Of a stretch of 50,255 nt of DNA, positions 27,800 through 36,163 are shown one piece after another. The notes under the pieces were generated by a model. It did not search any database. It worked only from the letters and a program-made list of their open reading frames with translations, and was not told the origin of the DNA. The first letter of the stretch is position 1. Each line of letters begins with the position of its first letter. Both the position numbers and the translations under genes were made by a program. The stretch spans positions 1-50,255 of the forward strand of contig JAEVYS010000070.1 in the NCBI GenBank assembly GCA_023392635.1. The letters run 5' to 3'. The DNA comes from Actinomycetes bacterium. GTDB lineage: Bacteria; Actinomycetota; Actinomycetes; Propionibacteriales; Propionibacteriaceae.

Positions 27800-28444
27800 T
27801 CAGGGGAGCAGCGCGCGCACGGACGCGGGGAGGGGGATCCCTTCGCGCAGGTCGGGGTTGGGCAACGGCTCGTCGAAGCCCTTCCGCAACGGGACGACGC
27901 CGGCCCACGCGTCCCCGGCGAGGTCGTCGTCGGCATCCTCGGCGAAGCCGTCCGAGGACTTCAGCGACCACTCCCGGATCGGGAGCGCCAGCACCATCGT
28001 GGCCGCCAGCTCCCTCGGCGTGCTGGGTCGGATCTCCCGGGTCCGGCCGGGCAGCAGGCGGTCGGTGAGGAGTTCGAGAGCGTGGGATGCGTCGGCTCCC
28101 GACAGCGGCGTGCAGCGTCCGAACAGGCAGGCGCTGCGGTAACGCATGCCCGACTCGAAGGCGGAGCGGGCCACCTTCAACGCGTCCAGGCTGGTGACCG
28201 TGACGCACGCGTCCGCCCCCGAGGCGAGCGCGCGGAGCCACCGCGAGCCGGTGGAGCCGTGGAGGATCAACCGGTCCGCGTCGCGGGCGAAGCCGATCGG
28301 CAGCACCAGCGGACCCTCGTCCAGCGCCAGTCCCACGTGGGCCACCAGCCCCTCGTCCAGCAACGCATCCAGCGCGGCCCGGTCGCTGCCCGCCCGATCG
28401 GGCAGCCGGGTCGGGGTGAGGGTGCGGCGGGTCGTCACGTCCAT
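27800..28444 (-). CDS. pyridoxamine 5'-phosphate oxidase-fold flavoprotein
   Basis: This 214-aa protein has the split-barrel FMN-binding fold of the Pyridox_ox_2/NimA-like group: LVAHVGLALDEGPLVLPIGFA, RLILHGSTGSRWLRALASG and VTVTSLDALKVARSAFESGMRYRS (split here over several strands). These proteins bind FMN, heme or F420; reaction unknown. TACGGT ends 6 nt before the ATG at 28444, fitting a leaderless mRNA. It is convergent with the uracil permease gene and divergent from azlC. Confidence 0.85.
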   Translation of the reverse strand: MDVTTRRTLTPTRLPDRAGSDRAALDALLDEGLVAHVGLALDEGPLVLPIGFARDADRLILHGSTGSRWLRALASGADACVTVTSLDALKVARSAFESGMRYRSACLFGRCTPLSGADASHALELLTDRLLPGRTREIRPSTPRELAATMVLALPIREWSLKSSDGFAEDADDDLAGDAWAGVVPLRKGFDEPLPNPDLREGIPLPASVRALLP

Positions 28445-28450
28445 GCGCTG

Positions 28451-28561
28451 ACCGTACCGTCGCGCCGGGAGGAGGGCCCGTCCGCCGCGAGGTCGGGCCG
28501 GCGGATCGGTCCGTGACCGGCTGAGATTCCCGGGAGCCGCGCGGCACGCGTGCGTTAGCGT
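28451..28561. promoter_or_regulatory. divergent leaderless promoters (flavoprotein and azlC)
   Basis: TACGGT on the minus strand (28456-28451) ends 6 nt before the ATG at 28444. TAGCGT on the plus strand (28556-28561) ends 7 nt before the GTG at 28569. Confidence 0.4.
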
Positions 28562-28568
28562 GGCGGCC

Positions 28569-29258
28569 GTGCGCCTGCCGACGAGCTTCACCCCCGCCGT
28601 CCGGATGGGTCTGTCCATCGCGGCCGCCGTGGGCGTCTACGGGGTGTCGTTCGGCGCGCTGTCCGTCGCGGCCGGCCTCGACGTCTGGCAGACCTGCGCG
28701 TTGAGCGCCCTGATGTTCACCGGCGGTTCGCAGTTCGCCTTTCTCGGGGTCATCGGCGGTGGCGGGACGGGAGCGGCCGCCTGGGCGGCCGCCACCCTGC
28801 TCGGCGTCCGCAACGGCGTGTACGGCATGCAGCTGAAGGCCCTGGTCCGGCCGCCGGGGCGGCTGATCCCGCTGATGGCGCATCTGACGATCGACGAGTC
28901 GACGGCGACCGCGACGGCCCAGGACGACCACGACGAGCGCGTGCGCGGCTTCTGGACCGCCGGCCTCGGTGTGTACCTGCTGTGGAACAGCTTCACCCTC
29001 GTCGGTGCCCTGGCCGGGGACGCGATCGGCGACCCCGCCCTGTGGGGCCTCGACGGCGCGGCGGTCGCCGCGTTCCTCGGCCTGCTGTGGCCGCGGCTGA
29101 GCGGACGCGATCCGGTGGCGATCGCCGTGGTGGCGGCCATGGCCACGATCCTGGCCCTGCCGCTGGTGCCGCCCGGAATCCCGGTCCTGGTCGCCGCCGC
29201 GGTGACCGCCGGCTGGTGGGCGTGGCGTCGCCGGCGCGTCCCGGAGGTGGCGGGATGA
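28569..29258 (+). CDS. azlC: AzlC-family branched-chain amino-acid exporter subunit
   Basis: This 229-aa membrane protein is the large subunit of an AzlC/AzlD (BrnF/BrnE, LIV-E) exporter. Typical segments are GVYGVSFGALSVAAGLDVWQ, SALMFTGGSQFAFLGVI and LGVRNGVYGMQL, over about seven helices. GTG at 28569 fits a TAGCGT -10 element 7 nt upstream; a GTG three codons earlier would lie inside that hexamer. It overlaps azlD by 4 nt (ATGA). Confidence 0.92.
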   Translation: MRLPTSFTPAVRMGLSIAAAVGVYGVSFGALSVAAGLDVWQTCALSALMFTGGSQFAFLGVIGGGGTGAAAWAAATLLGVRNGVYGMQLKALVRPPGRLIPLMAHLTIDESTATATAQDDHDERVRGFWTAGLGVYLLWNSFTLVGALAGDAIGDPALWGLDGAAVAAFLGLLWPRLSGRDPVAIAVVAAMATILALPLVPPGIPVLVAAAVTAGWWAWRRRRVPEVAG

Positions 29259-29569
29259 CGCCCTGGGCCTGGGTCATCGGCGCCTGCGTGGCCGCCTACC
29301 TGATCAAGCTCGCCGGGTACCTGCTGCCGCAGTCCGTGCTCGACCGTCCCGTGTTCCACGACCTGGCTGGTGCGCTCACGGTCGGCCTGCTCACCTCGCT
29401 CACGGTGATGAACACCGTCGGCAAGGGCCAGGCGATCCAGCTCGACGCGCGCCTGCTGGCCCTGGCGGCAGGCGCCCTGGCGCTCCGGCTGAAGGCCCCC
29501 TACATCGTCGTGGTGATCGCCGGCGCCCTCGCCGCAGCCCTCGGCCGCCGCTTCCTCGGCCTCGCCTGA
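29255..29569 (+). CDS. azlD: AzlD-family branched-chain amino-acid exporter subunit
   Basis: This 104-aa protein with about four helices is the small subunit that works with AzlC, containing AYLIKLAGYLLPQSVLDRP and LALRLKAPYIVVVIAG. It is translationally coupled to azlC. Substrate is inferred from the family as branched-chain amino acids or methionine. Confidence 0.92.
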   Translation: MTPWAWVIGACVAAYLIKLAGYLLPQSVLDRPVFHDLAGALTVGLLTSLTVMNTVGKGQAIQLDARLLALAAGALALRLKAPYIVVVIAGALAAALGRRFLGLA

Positions 29570-29605
29570 CCGCGCGCGCTGTGGGTGAGCCGATGATGTC
29601 GAGGG

Positions 29606-30130
29606 CTAACGCTCAGCGTCCGAGGTGAGGGCGGCCCGGACGCGGTCCGCGACCGCGGCGACGTCCACCGGACGGCTGGTGTCCACCTCGACCAGGGTGC
29701 CCACATCCAGAGGCACCACCGGCTCGCCCCACAGTTCCGCCTCCTCTCGTGCGGCGTCGAGGTGCCGCCGGTCACGACGCCGGCGCAGGAACCGCTCGCG
29801 CGCGATGTCGACGCCGACGACGCAGCGGACCTCGACCAGTGGTCCACGCAGCCGGGCGACGAGCGGACGGGAGTAGCCGAACCACGTGCTGTCGATCACC
29901 GCCGACCGGCACCCCTCCGCGGCCCGGAGCACGGCCGTGACGGCGGCGCGTCCGAGGCGTCGGGATTCGGCGACGTCTTCCGGTGCACCGAGGGCGTCCA
30001 TGAGTGCTTCCTTGACCTCGTCCTTGGCGAGGTAGTCCATGTCGAGCTCGGCGGCCAGGGCGCGGGCCAGCGTCGTCTTGCCGGAGCCCGGCCAGCCCCC
30101 GACCAGCACGAAGCCACGAAGCCCACCCAC
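29606..30130 (-). CDS. small P-loop kinase
   Basis: This 174-aa AAA/zeta-toxin-like P-loop protein has Walker A GGWPGSGKTTLARALA at the N-terminus, LAKDEVKEAL and a mid-region VIDSTWFGYSRPLV typical of small predicted kinases. RERFLRRRRDRRH supplies a lid-like Arg cluster. The start is GTG at 30130. No toxin-antitoxin partner is seen. The substrate, perhaps a small molecule or nucleotide, is unknown. Confidence 0.8.
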   Translation of the reverse strand: MGGLRGFVLVGGWPGSGKTTLARALAAELDMDYLAKDEVKEALMDALGAPEDVAESRRLGRAAVTAVLRAAEGCRSAVIDSTWFGYSRPLVARLRGPLVEVRCVVGVDIARERFLRRRRDRRHLDAAREEAELWGEPVVPLDVGTLVEVDTSRPVDVAAVADRVRAALTSDAER

Positions 30131-30163
30131 GAGAATCCGTTACCCGCGAGCCCGCGGCGGCAC

Positions 30164-30730
30164 TCAGCCCGTGCCCGCGGTCGGTTCCTGACCGACGGCG
30201 ACCTGGTCGGGCTCGAACATGCCCTCGTCGGGACCGCTCACGCCTTCGTCGGCCTCACCGACGCTGCGCGGCCGGTGCCTCAGCAACAGGAAGCCACCGA
30301 GCAGCAGGAGCAGGACGGAGACGACGTCCACGGCGAGCATCGTCCACAGCCGGGCCTCCAGACGCCCGACCAGCGCCGGGTCGCCCACGGCGAGCGCGGC
30401 GGTGCCGAACACGTCGAACCGGCGGTCGATCAGCCACCAGCCCCAGTGCAGCACCATGCCGAGGATGACCGACGCCACTCCTCGCCCCCACAGGGGGCGG
30501 TGCAACCACGTGCCGACGGCCAGGCCGCCGATCACCAGCGCACCGAGGGCGATCTCCACCCAGCCGAGGGCGAGCATCGTGCCGACCACGCCGGCGGCGG
30601 CCACACGGTCGCCGGCGAGGGCGAGGTTCACCGCCCAGACCAGGACGATGATCAGTCCGTGGGCGAGCGCCGACAGTGCCACCACCAGGTGCAGGATCGG
30701 CCACCAGCCGATCCGCGCCGTGGAGTCCAT
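30164..30730 (-). CDS. hypothetical four- or five-helix membrane protein
   Basis: I do not recognise this 188-aa protein. It has about four to five hydrophobic helices (ILHLVVALSALAHGLIIVLV first), positions with Trp clusters (HWGWWLIDRR), and a 40-residue acidic cytoplasmic tail. The ATG at 30730 has CAGGAT 6 nt upstream and no Shine-Dalgarno, pointing to a leaderless transcript; a GTG six codons earlier is less likely. Confidence 0.7.
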   Translation of the reverse strand: MDSTARIGWWPILHLVVALSALAHGLIIVLVWAVNLALAGDRVAAAGVVGTMLALGWVEIALGALVIGGLAVGTWLHRPLWGRGVASVILGMVLHWGWWLIDRRFDVFGTAALAVGDPALVGRLEARLWTMLAVDVVSVLLLLLGGFLLLRHRPRSVGEADEGVSGPDEGMFEPDQVAVGQEPTAGTG

Positions 30731-30736
30731 GGACCC

Positions 30737-30742
30737 ATCCTG
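30737..30742 (-). promoter_or_regulatory. -10 of the membrane-protein gene (leaderless)
   Basis: The minus strand reads CAGGAT ending 6 nt before the ATG at 30730. Confidence 0.35.
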
Positions 30743-30776
30743 CTCCACGTCGCCGGGCTTGGCGAACCGCGTCCGG

Positions 30777-32735
30777 TCAATCGGCGAGGAAGGCCGCGCC
30801 CAGCCAGTGCTCGGGAATGCCGAGCCCCTCCACCACCTCCAGCGCGTGGGGACGCAGTTCCGCGCACAGCGCGTTGACCTGCGCGTTCACGGCCTTCGCG
30901 CGGGCGGCAGAGATGCGGTTGTGCTCGAGGAACCAGGCGGCGTCGTGCGCGATGCTGCCCAGCGCGAAGAGGCTGCACAGCCGCTCGAGGACGTGCCGCG
31001 CCTGCGGATCGTCGCAGGCCTCGATGCCCGCGATGAAGGCTTCCAGCGTCACCCGTTCCAGGTGGGCACGGGCGACGAACAGCATGTGGTCGGCGAGACG
31101 GTTGACCGCCTCGAAGTCGCGTCCGTTGGCGGCCCGCATCCGGCGGGCCAGCGACTCCAGCGAGTGCCGCTCACGCTCCTCGAACAGGTAGGCGTGCCAG
31201 CCCCGGTCGACCAGCGCCAGCTCCTCGGGACGGCGCCGGGCGGCGCGCACGAGCCGGTCGATCAGCAGGTTGGCTGCCGTGCGCTCCAGCACCGCGCCAC
31301 CGACCATGCGCGCGGTGGCCTGCACCATGCCGGCCCGGTCCATGTCGCCCCAGACCTGCTTGTAGTCGGTGAGGAGCGCCTTGGCGACCAGCTGCAGCAG
31401 CACCGTGTTGTCGCCCTCGAAGGTGGCGAACACGTCGGCGTCCGCGCGCAGGCCCACCAGGCGGTTCTCGGCCATGAAGCCGGCACCGCCGCACGCCTCG
31501 CGGCACTCCTGGATGGCGTCGTTGGCGAACCGGGTGGCCATGGCCTTCAGTCCGGCTGCGCGCGTCTCCAGCTGCCGCTGCTCACGCTCGGTGTGCTCGG
31601 CACCTCCCTGGATGTGGGCCAGCGCCTCGGTGAGTTCGTTCTGGGCGAAGCCGATCGCGTACGCCCGGGCGATCGCAGGGATCAGCCGCCGCTGGTGGGT
31701 GAGGTAGTCGAGCAGCAGGACGCCGTCCGGCCGCCCGGGCGCGGTGAACTGCCGCCGCTTCAGGGCGTAGCGCGTCGCGATCGACAGCGCGCGCCGTGCG
31801 GCGATGCCGCCCCCGGCGGCGATGCACACCCGTCCGCGCACCAGCGTCCCCAGCATCGTGAAGAAGCGCCGGTTCGCATTGTCGATGGACGAGGCGTAGT
31901 GCCCGCTGTCGTCCACCCCGCCGTACCGGCCGAGCAGCATCTGCCGCGGTACCCGGACGCGCGCGAACCGGAGGCGACCGTTGTCGATCCCCTGCAGGCC
32001 ACCCTTCCCGCCGTGGTCGGACGTGGTCACGCCCGGGAGGTCGCGGCCCTGCTCGTCCCGGATCGGCACCAGCACCGCATGGACGCCGTGGTTCCTGCCG
32101 TGCACGAGCAACTGGCCGAAGACCACGGCCATCGAGCCGTCCCGCGCGGCATTGCCGATGTAGGCCTTCGTGGCGCCGGGAGTCTGGGAGTGGATCTCGT
32201 ACTCGTCGGACTCCGGGAGATAGGTGATCGTGGTCTCGAGCCCGGCGACGTCGGAACCGTGGCCGAGTTCGGTCATGGCATAGCAGCCGAGGAGTTCGGC
32301 GCTGGTGATCGCAGGCAGGAAGGTGTCGTGGTGCCAGCGGGTGCCGAGGTTGGCAACGGCACCGCCGAACAGCCCGAACTGCACCCCCGACTTGATCAGG
32401 GTCGACAGGTCGCCGTGGGCCAACAGCTCGAAGGCGACGACAGCCGCGGCGGGATCCGCGACGTCGTCGGCGTTGCGCGGCACGCCGGCGGCGCCGAAGC
32501 CCGCATCCACGAGCTCGCGCAGGCGGGCGAGCACCCAGTCGCGCGACTCCCTGATCGTCAGGTCGGGGTCACGAAGCAGGTTGGCCGAAGGGAAGGTGGC
32601 CCGGGCCTGCGCCCTTCGCTCGGCCCACTGGCCGTCCAGTGCGCGTCGCAGGGCAGCCCCGAGCTCGGTGAGCTGCTCCCCCGGGACCGGCGGCAGCCCG
32701 CTCGTGCGGGTGGAGGGGTCCATCACCTGGGTCAT
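30777..32735 (-). CDS. long acyl-CoA dehydrogenase (FadE5-like)
   Basis: This 652-aa flavoenzyme belongs to the acyl-CoA dehydrogenase/oxidase family and carries out alpha,beta-oxidation of acyl-CoA. Visible motifs: YAMTELGHGSDVAGLET (about 155-170), TKAYIGNAARDGSMAVVF, and the C-terminal IQECREACGGAGFMAENR. The length of about 650 and the C-terminal oxidase-like half match FadE5 of mycobacteria, a broad-range acyl-CoA dehydrogenase. The ATG at 32735 overlaps the upstream tetR stop by 4 nt (ATGA) and has AGGAGC nearby. It is divergent from the FadA2/FabG4/HtdX-like operon, so both arms likely serve one pathway. Confidence 0.93.
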   Translation of the reverse strand: MTQVMDPSTRTSGLPPVPGEQLTELGAALRRALDGQWAERRAQARATFPSANLLRDPDLTIRESRDWVLARLRELVDAGFGAAGVPRNADDVADPAAAVVAFELLAHGDLSTLIKSGVQFGLFGGAVANLGTRWHHDTFLPAITSAELLGCYAMTELGHGSDVAGLETTITYLPESDEYEIHSQTPGATKAYIGNAARDGSMAVVFGQLLVHGRNHGVHAVLVPIRDEQGRDLPGVTTSDHGGKGGLQGIDNGRLRFARVRVPRQMLLGRYGGVDDSGHYASSIDNANRRFFTMLGTLVRGRVCIAAGGGIAARRALSIATRYALKRRQFTAPGRPDGVLLLDYLTHQRRLIPAIARAYAIGFAQNELTEALAHIQGGAEHTEREQRQLETRAAGLKAMATRFANDAIQECREACGGAGFMAENRLVGLRADADVFATFEGDNTVLLQLVAKALLTDYKQVWGDMDRAGMVQATARMVGGAVLERTAANLLIDRLVRAARRRPEELALVDRGWHAYLFEERERHSLESLARRMRAANGRDFEAVNRLADHMLFVARAHLERVTLEAFIAGIEACDDPQARHVLERLCSLFALGSIAHDAAWFLEHNRISAARAKAVNAQVNALCAELRPHALEVVEGLGIPEHWLGAAFLAD

Positions 32736-33373
32736 CGGTGCTCCTGTCTGTGTGGTACTGCGGCCAGCCCGGTGGCCAGCGCCGGGGTGAAGAACGTGTC
32801 GACGTGGGTGAGGACGGCGGCGCGGGACGGACGGGGGTCGGTGGCCATCCAGCTGTCGGCGGCGGCGCGGATGAAGCCGACCAGGCCGTGGCCCCATGTG
32901 GTCGCGCAGGCCGGGTCCTGTCCCTGGCGCACGAGGTGGCCGGCGATCGCCCTGCTCACGTGCTCCCCGATCAGCTCGGGCAGTCCGCCGTACGGGTCGA
33001 GCGATGCTTCGGTCGCCGGAGGGCTGAGGACGAAGCGGTAGATCTCCGGATCGCGTTCCACGAGTGCGAAGTAGGCGTCGGCCAGGTCGTGGGCGAGCCG
33101 GGACAGATCGGCGGCGTCGGCGAGCTCGAGAGCGGCCCTGAGGTCGGCGTGGATGAAGTCGTGGACGCTCGCGACCACCGCGACGTACAGGCCCGCCCGG
33201 TCTCCGAAGTGCCGGTAGATCACGGTCTTGGAGGTGCCGGCCTGGGCGGCGATCTCGTCCATTCCCACGCCCGCGCCGTGCCTGCGGATGGCCCGGAGGG
33301 TGTCCTCGACGAGCTCCCGGCGGCGGGTCCGGCGGTGCTCGGCCCAGCGGGTGTCGCGTCCGTCGGTCTGCAT
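32732..33373 (-). CDS. TetR-family regulator of the acyl-CoA cluster
   Basis: This 213-aa regulator has an N-terminal HTH, VEDTLRAIRRHGAGVGMDE then IAAQAGTSKTVIYRHFGDRA, and a TetR_C-type domain with FALVERDPEIYRFVLS. It is co-transcribed with the downstream acyl-CoA dehydrogenase (ATGA overlap) and faces the thiolase operon, so it probably represses both in response to an acyl-CoA. TACTGT ends 6 nt before its ATG. Confidence 0.93.
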   Translation of the reverse strand: MQTDGRDTRWAEHRRTRRRELVEDTLRAIRRHGAGVGMDEIAAQAGTSKTVIYRHFGDRAGLYVAVVASVHDFIHADLRAALELADAADLSRLAHDLADAYFALVERDPEIYRFVLSPPATEASLDPYGGLPELIGEHVSRAIAGHLVRQGQDPACATTWGHGLVGFIRAAADSWMATDPRPSRAAVLTHVDTFFTPALATGLAAVPHRQEHR

Positions 33374-33379
33374 GTCCCC

Positions 33380-33417
33380 ACAGTACCCAGTACTTTTCGT
33401 ATCTGCTACCGTCGGTA
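33380..33417. promoter_or_regulatory. tetR/thiolase divergent control region
   Basis: The 67-bp gap holds TACTGT (minus, 33385-33380), 6 nt from the tetR start, and the 11-bp palindrome TACCGTCGGTA (33407-33417), which could be the TetR operator or part of the thiolase promoter. Confidence 0.4.
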
Positions 33418-33440
33418 TCGATTAATCCTGAGGAGGACCG

Positions 33441-34709
33441 ATGCAGCTTCCCCGTAGGCCGGTGGTCGTCGGCGGCAACCGGACGCCCTTCGCGAAGGCG
33501 GGCGGGGCGTACGCGTCCGCCAGCAATTCCGACCTGCTTGCCGCCGCCCTCGACGGCCTCGCCGCCCGGTTCGGCCTGGCCGGGCGACGACTGGACGAGG
33601 TCGCCGCGGGAGCCGTGCTGAAGCATGCGCGCGACTTCAACCTCACGCGCGAGGCGGTGCTGTCCTCCGCGCTCGCGCCCACGACGCCGGCCGTCGACCT
33701 GCAGCAGGCCTGCGGCACCGGCCTGGAGGCCGTGGTGTACATCGCGAACAAGATCGCGCTCGGCCAGGCCGACGTCGGGGTCGGCGGTGGCGTCGACTCG
33801 GCGTCCGACGCCCCGATCGCGGTCAGCGAGGGCTACCGTCGCGCGCTGCTCGCGGCGAACCGGGCCCGGACGCTGCCCGCCAAGTTGAAGGCCTTCGCCC
33901 GCATCCGGCCCGGCGACCTCGCCCCGGTGGCTCCCCAGGTCATCGAGCCGAGGACCGGCCTGTCGATGGGCCAGCACCAGGCGAGGACGACCGCAGCGTG
34001 GGGGGTCACGCGCGAGGCGCAGGACGCGCTGGCCGCCGCGTCCCACCACAACCTGGCCACCGCGTGGGACAGCGGCTTCTTCGACGACCTCGTGACGCCC
34101 TACCTGGGGGTGACGAAGGACAATGTACTACGGCCAGACACCTCCCTGGAGAAGCTCGCCGCGTTGAGGCCGGTCTTCGGCGACACCATGACGGCCGGCA
34201 ACTCGACCGCTCTCACCGACGGCGCAGCGGTGGTGCTGGTCGCCGACGAGGCGTGGGCGCAGGGCCAGGGCCTGCCCACGCTCGCCCGGGTGGTGGACGC
34301 GCAGGTGGCCGCCGTCGACCACACCAGCGGGGACGACCTGCTCCTCGCGCCCGCCCACGCCGTCGCCCGGCTGCTCGCCCGGCAGGGCATGGCACTGGGC
34401 GACTTCGAGCTCTACGAAGTGCACGAGGCGTTCGCGTCCACCGTGCTCGCCACCCTGGCCGCGTGGGAGTCCGACGCCTGGTGCCGCGAACGGCTCGAGC
34501 TCGACGGGCCGCTGGGGTCCATCGACCGCAGCCGGCTGAACGTGAACGGCTCCTCGCTCGCCGCGGGGCACCCGTTCGCCGCCACCGGCGGACGCATCGT
34601 CGCCACGCTCGCCAAGCTCCTGCACGAGCGCGGGGCGGGCGCACGCGGGCTGGTCTCGGTCTGCGCGGCCGGCGGACAGGGTGTCGTCGCGATCCTCGAG
34701 GCGGTGTGA
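33441..34709 (+). CDS. acetyl-CoA C-acetyltransferase (FadA2/FadI-like)
   Basis: This 422-aa thiolase cleaves or forms 3-ketoacyl-CoA. The three catalytic residues are visible: Cys91 in QQACGTGLEA, His377 in GHPFAATGG and Cys408 in CAAGGQG. ELYEVHEAFA is the conserved NEAFA-like loop. The ATG at 33441 has a strong GAGGAGG site. It starts a three-gene operon with 1-nt stop/start overlaps; the set resembles mycobacterial fadA2-fabG4-htdX. Confidence 0.95.
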   Translation: MQLPRRPVVVGGNRTPFAKAGGAYASASNSDLLAAALDGLAARFGLAGRRLDEVAAGAVLKHARDFNLTREAVLSSALAPTTPAVDLQQACGTGLEAVVYIANKIALGQADVGVGGGVDSASDAPIAVSEGYRRALLAANRARTLPAKLKAFARIRPGDLAPVAPQVIEPRTGLSMGQHQARTTAAWGVTREAQDALAAASHHNLATAWDSGFFDDLVTPYLGVTKDNVLRPDTSLEKLAALRPVFGDTMTAGNSTALTDGAAVVLVADEAWAQGQGLPTLARVVDAQVAAVDHTSGDDLLLAPAHAVARLLARQGMALGDFELYEVHEAFASTVLATLAAWESDAWCRERLELDGPLGSIDRSRLNVNGSSLAAGHPFAATGGRIVATLAKLLHERGAGARGLVSVCAAGGQGVVAILEAV

Positions 34710-36163
34710 TGGCCGGCGTGCTCGAACGCGTCCTCTCCTCCCAGCCGGGGAGGGCCGTCGCCGGCGGCCTCGGGCTCCCTGAGCCCCCGGTGCTGCGCCG
34801 CGGACGCACACGGCCCGACGGGCCGGTGGTCCTCGCCTCGCCGGCTGGTTCCGGGCTGGTCGCGGAGACCCTGCGGATGCTCGGCGTCCAGACCGCGTCA
34901 CCGCTCACCGACGATGGTGCGTCCGTCGACGCCCCGCCCACCTATCCTGGCCGCATCGGTGCCGTCGTGGTGGACGCCCGCGGGCTGCGTCGCGTGGATC
35001 AGCTCGAGGAGGTGCGCGCGGTGCTGCGGCCTGCGATGAGGGCGATCGAAGGCTCCGGCAGGGTGGTACTCGTGGCCGAGGCGGAGGTGGACGGCATCGA
35101 GGCGAACGCCGTCCGGCACGCCCTGGACGGCATCATGCGCACGGTGGGCAAGGAGCTGCGCCACGGCGCGACCGCGAACCTGGTCCTGGTGGCGCCGCGT
35201 ACGGCGCCGTCCGACCTCGCGTCCACGTTCTCGTTCCTCCTGGAGGGACGCTCCGCCTTCGTCGACGGCCAGGCGTGGACGGTGGGACCGACCCTCCGCG
35301 ACGCCGCGCCGTCCTTCCTCGGCTCCGCCACCCCCGAGGGTGACTCCGGTTCGCTACCGAAAGCCACCCCCGCCATCGAGAACTCGGCAGCGAAGGCAGG
35401 TTTCGGCAGCGAACCGCTGGCCGGCCGGATCGTGGTCGTGACCGGGGCCGCCCGCGGCATCGGCGCAGAGATCGCCACGGTGGCCGCGCGGGATGGCGCG
35501 ATCGTGGTGTGCGTCGACATCCCGGCAGCGGGAGAGTCGCTGGCCGCCCTGGCCAACCGCGTGCGCGGTACGGCGCTGCAGCTCGACGTCACCGCCGCGG
35601 ACGCCGGCGAGCGGATCGCTGCCCACGTCGCGTCCCGGCACGGCGCCGAGGCCCGGATCCACGCCATCGTGCACAACGCCGGCATCACCAGGGACAAGCT
35701 GCTGGCCAACACCGACGCGGCCCGCTGGGCGCAGGTGCTCGCGGTGAACCTCGGCGCAGAGCTCCGGATCAACCCTGTGCTCCTGGACGGCCGTGCCGGC
35801 GGGCTGGCCGACGGCGGACGCATCATCGGCATCGCCTCCACCTCCGGGATCGCCGGCAACAAGGGCCAGGCGAACTATGCCGCGTCGAAGGCCGGCGTGA
35901 TCGGGCTGGTCCGGGCAGAGGCGCGGGAGCTGGCCCGGCGCGGGATCACCGTCAACGCGGTCGCTCCCGGCTTCATCGAGACCGAGATGACCGCGAGGAT
36001 CCCGTTCCTGCAGCGCGAGGTGTTCCGCCGGGCCAACAGCCTGGCCCAGGGCGGGCAGCCCGTGGACGTTGCCGAGGCCATCGGGTACTTCCTCGACCCG
36101 GCCAGCGGCGGGGTCACCGGTCAGGTGCTGCGGGTGTGCGGCCAGAACCTGGTCGGCGCCTGA
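34709..36163 (+). CDS. fabG4: high-molecular-weight FabG (FabG4-type) 3-oxoacyl reductase
   Basis: This 484-aa protein has an N-terminal flavodoxin-like domain of about 200 residues, a linker, and a C-terminal SDR domain. The SDR part shows TGAARGIG (245-252), the NAG motif HNAGITRDKLLANT, and Ser377, Tyr390, Lys394 in STSGIAGNKGQANYAASK. The two-domain size is that of HMwFabG/FabG4, a 3-oxoacyl-CoA reductase using NADH. The start ATG overlaps the thiolase stop by one base (TGATG). The linker around residues 205-235 is Ser/Pro-rich. Confidence 0.93.
   Translation: MAGVLERVLSSQPGRAVAGGLGLPEPPVLRRGRTRPDGPVVLASPAGSGLVAETLRMLGVQTASPLTDDGASVDAPPTYPGRIGAVVVDARGLRRVDQLEEVRAVLRPAMRAIEGSGRVVLVAEAEVDGIEANAVRHALDGIMRTVGKELRHGATANLVLVAPRTAPSDLASTFSFLLEGRSAFVDGQAWTVGPTLRDAAPSFLGSATPEGDSGSLPKATPAIENSAAKAGFGSEPLAGRIVVVTGAARGIGAEIATVAARDGAIVVCVDIPAAGESLAALANRVRGTALQLDVTAADAGERIAAHVASRHGAEARIHAIVHNAGITRDKLLANTDAARWAQVLAVNLGAELRINPVLLDGRAGGLADGGRIIGIASTSGIAGNKGQANYAASKAGVIGLVRAEARELARRGITVNAVAPGFIETEMTARIPFLQREVFRRANSLAQGGQPVDVAEAIGYFLDPASGGVTGQVLRVCGQNLVGA

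Noticed and set aside
29606..30130. Zeta-toxin of a toxin-antitoxin pair
   Set aside because: No small antitoxin gene is adjacent, and the protein looks like a generic small P-loop kinase.
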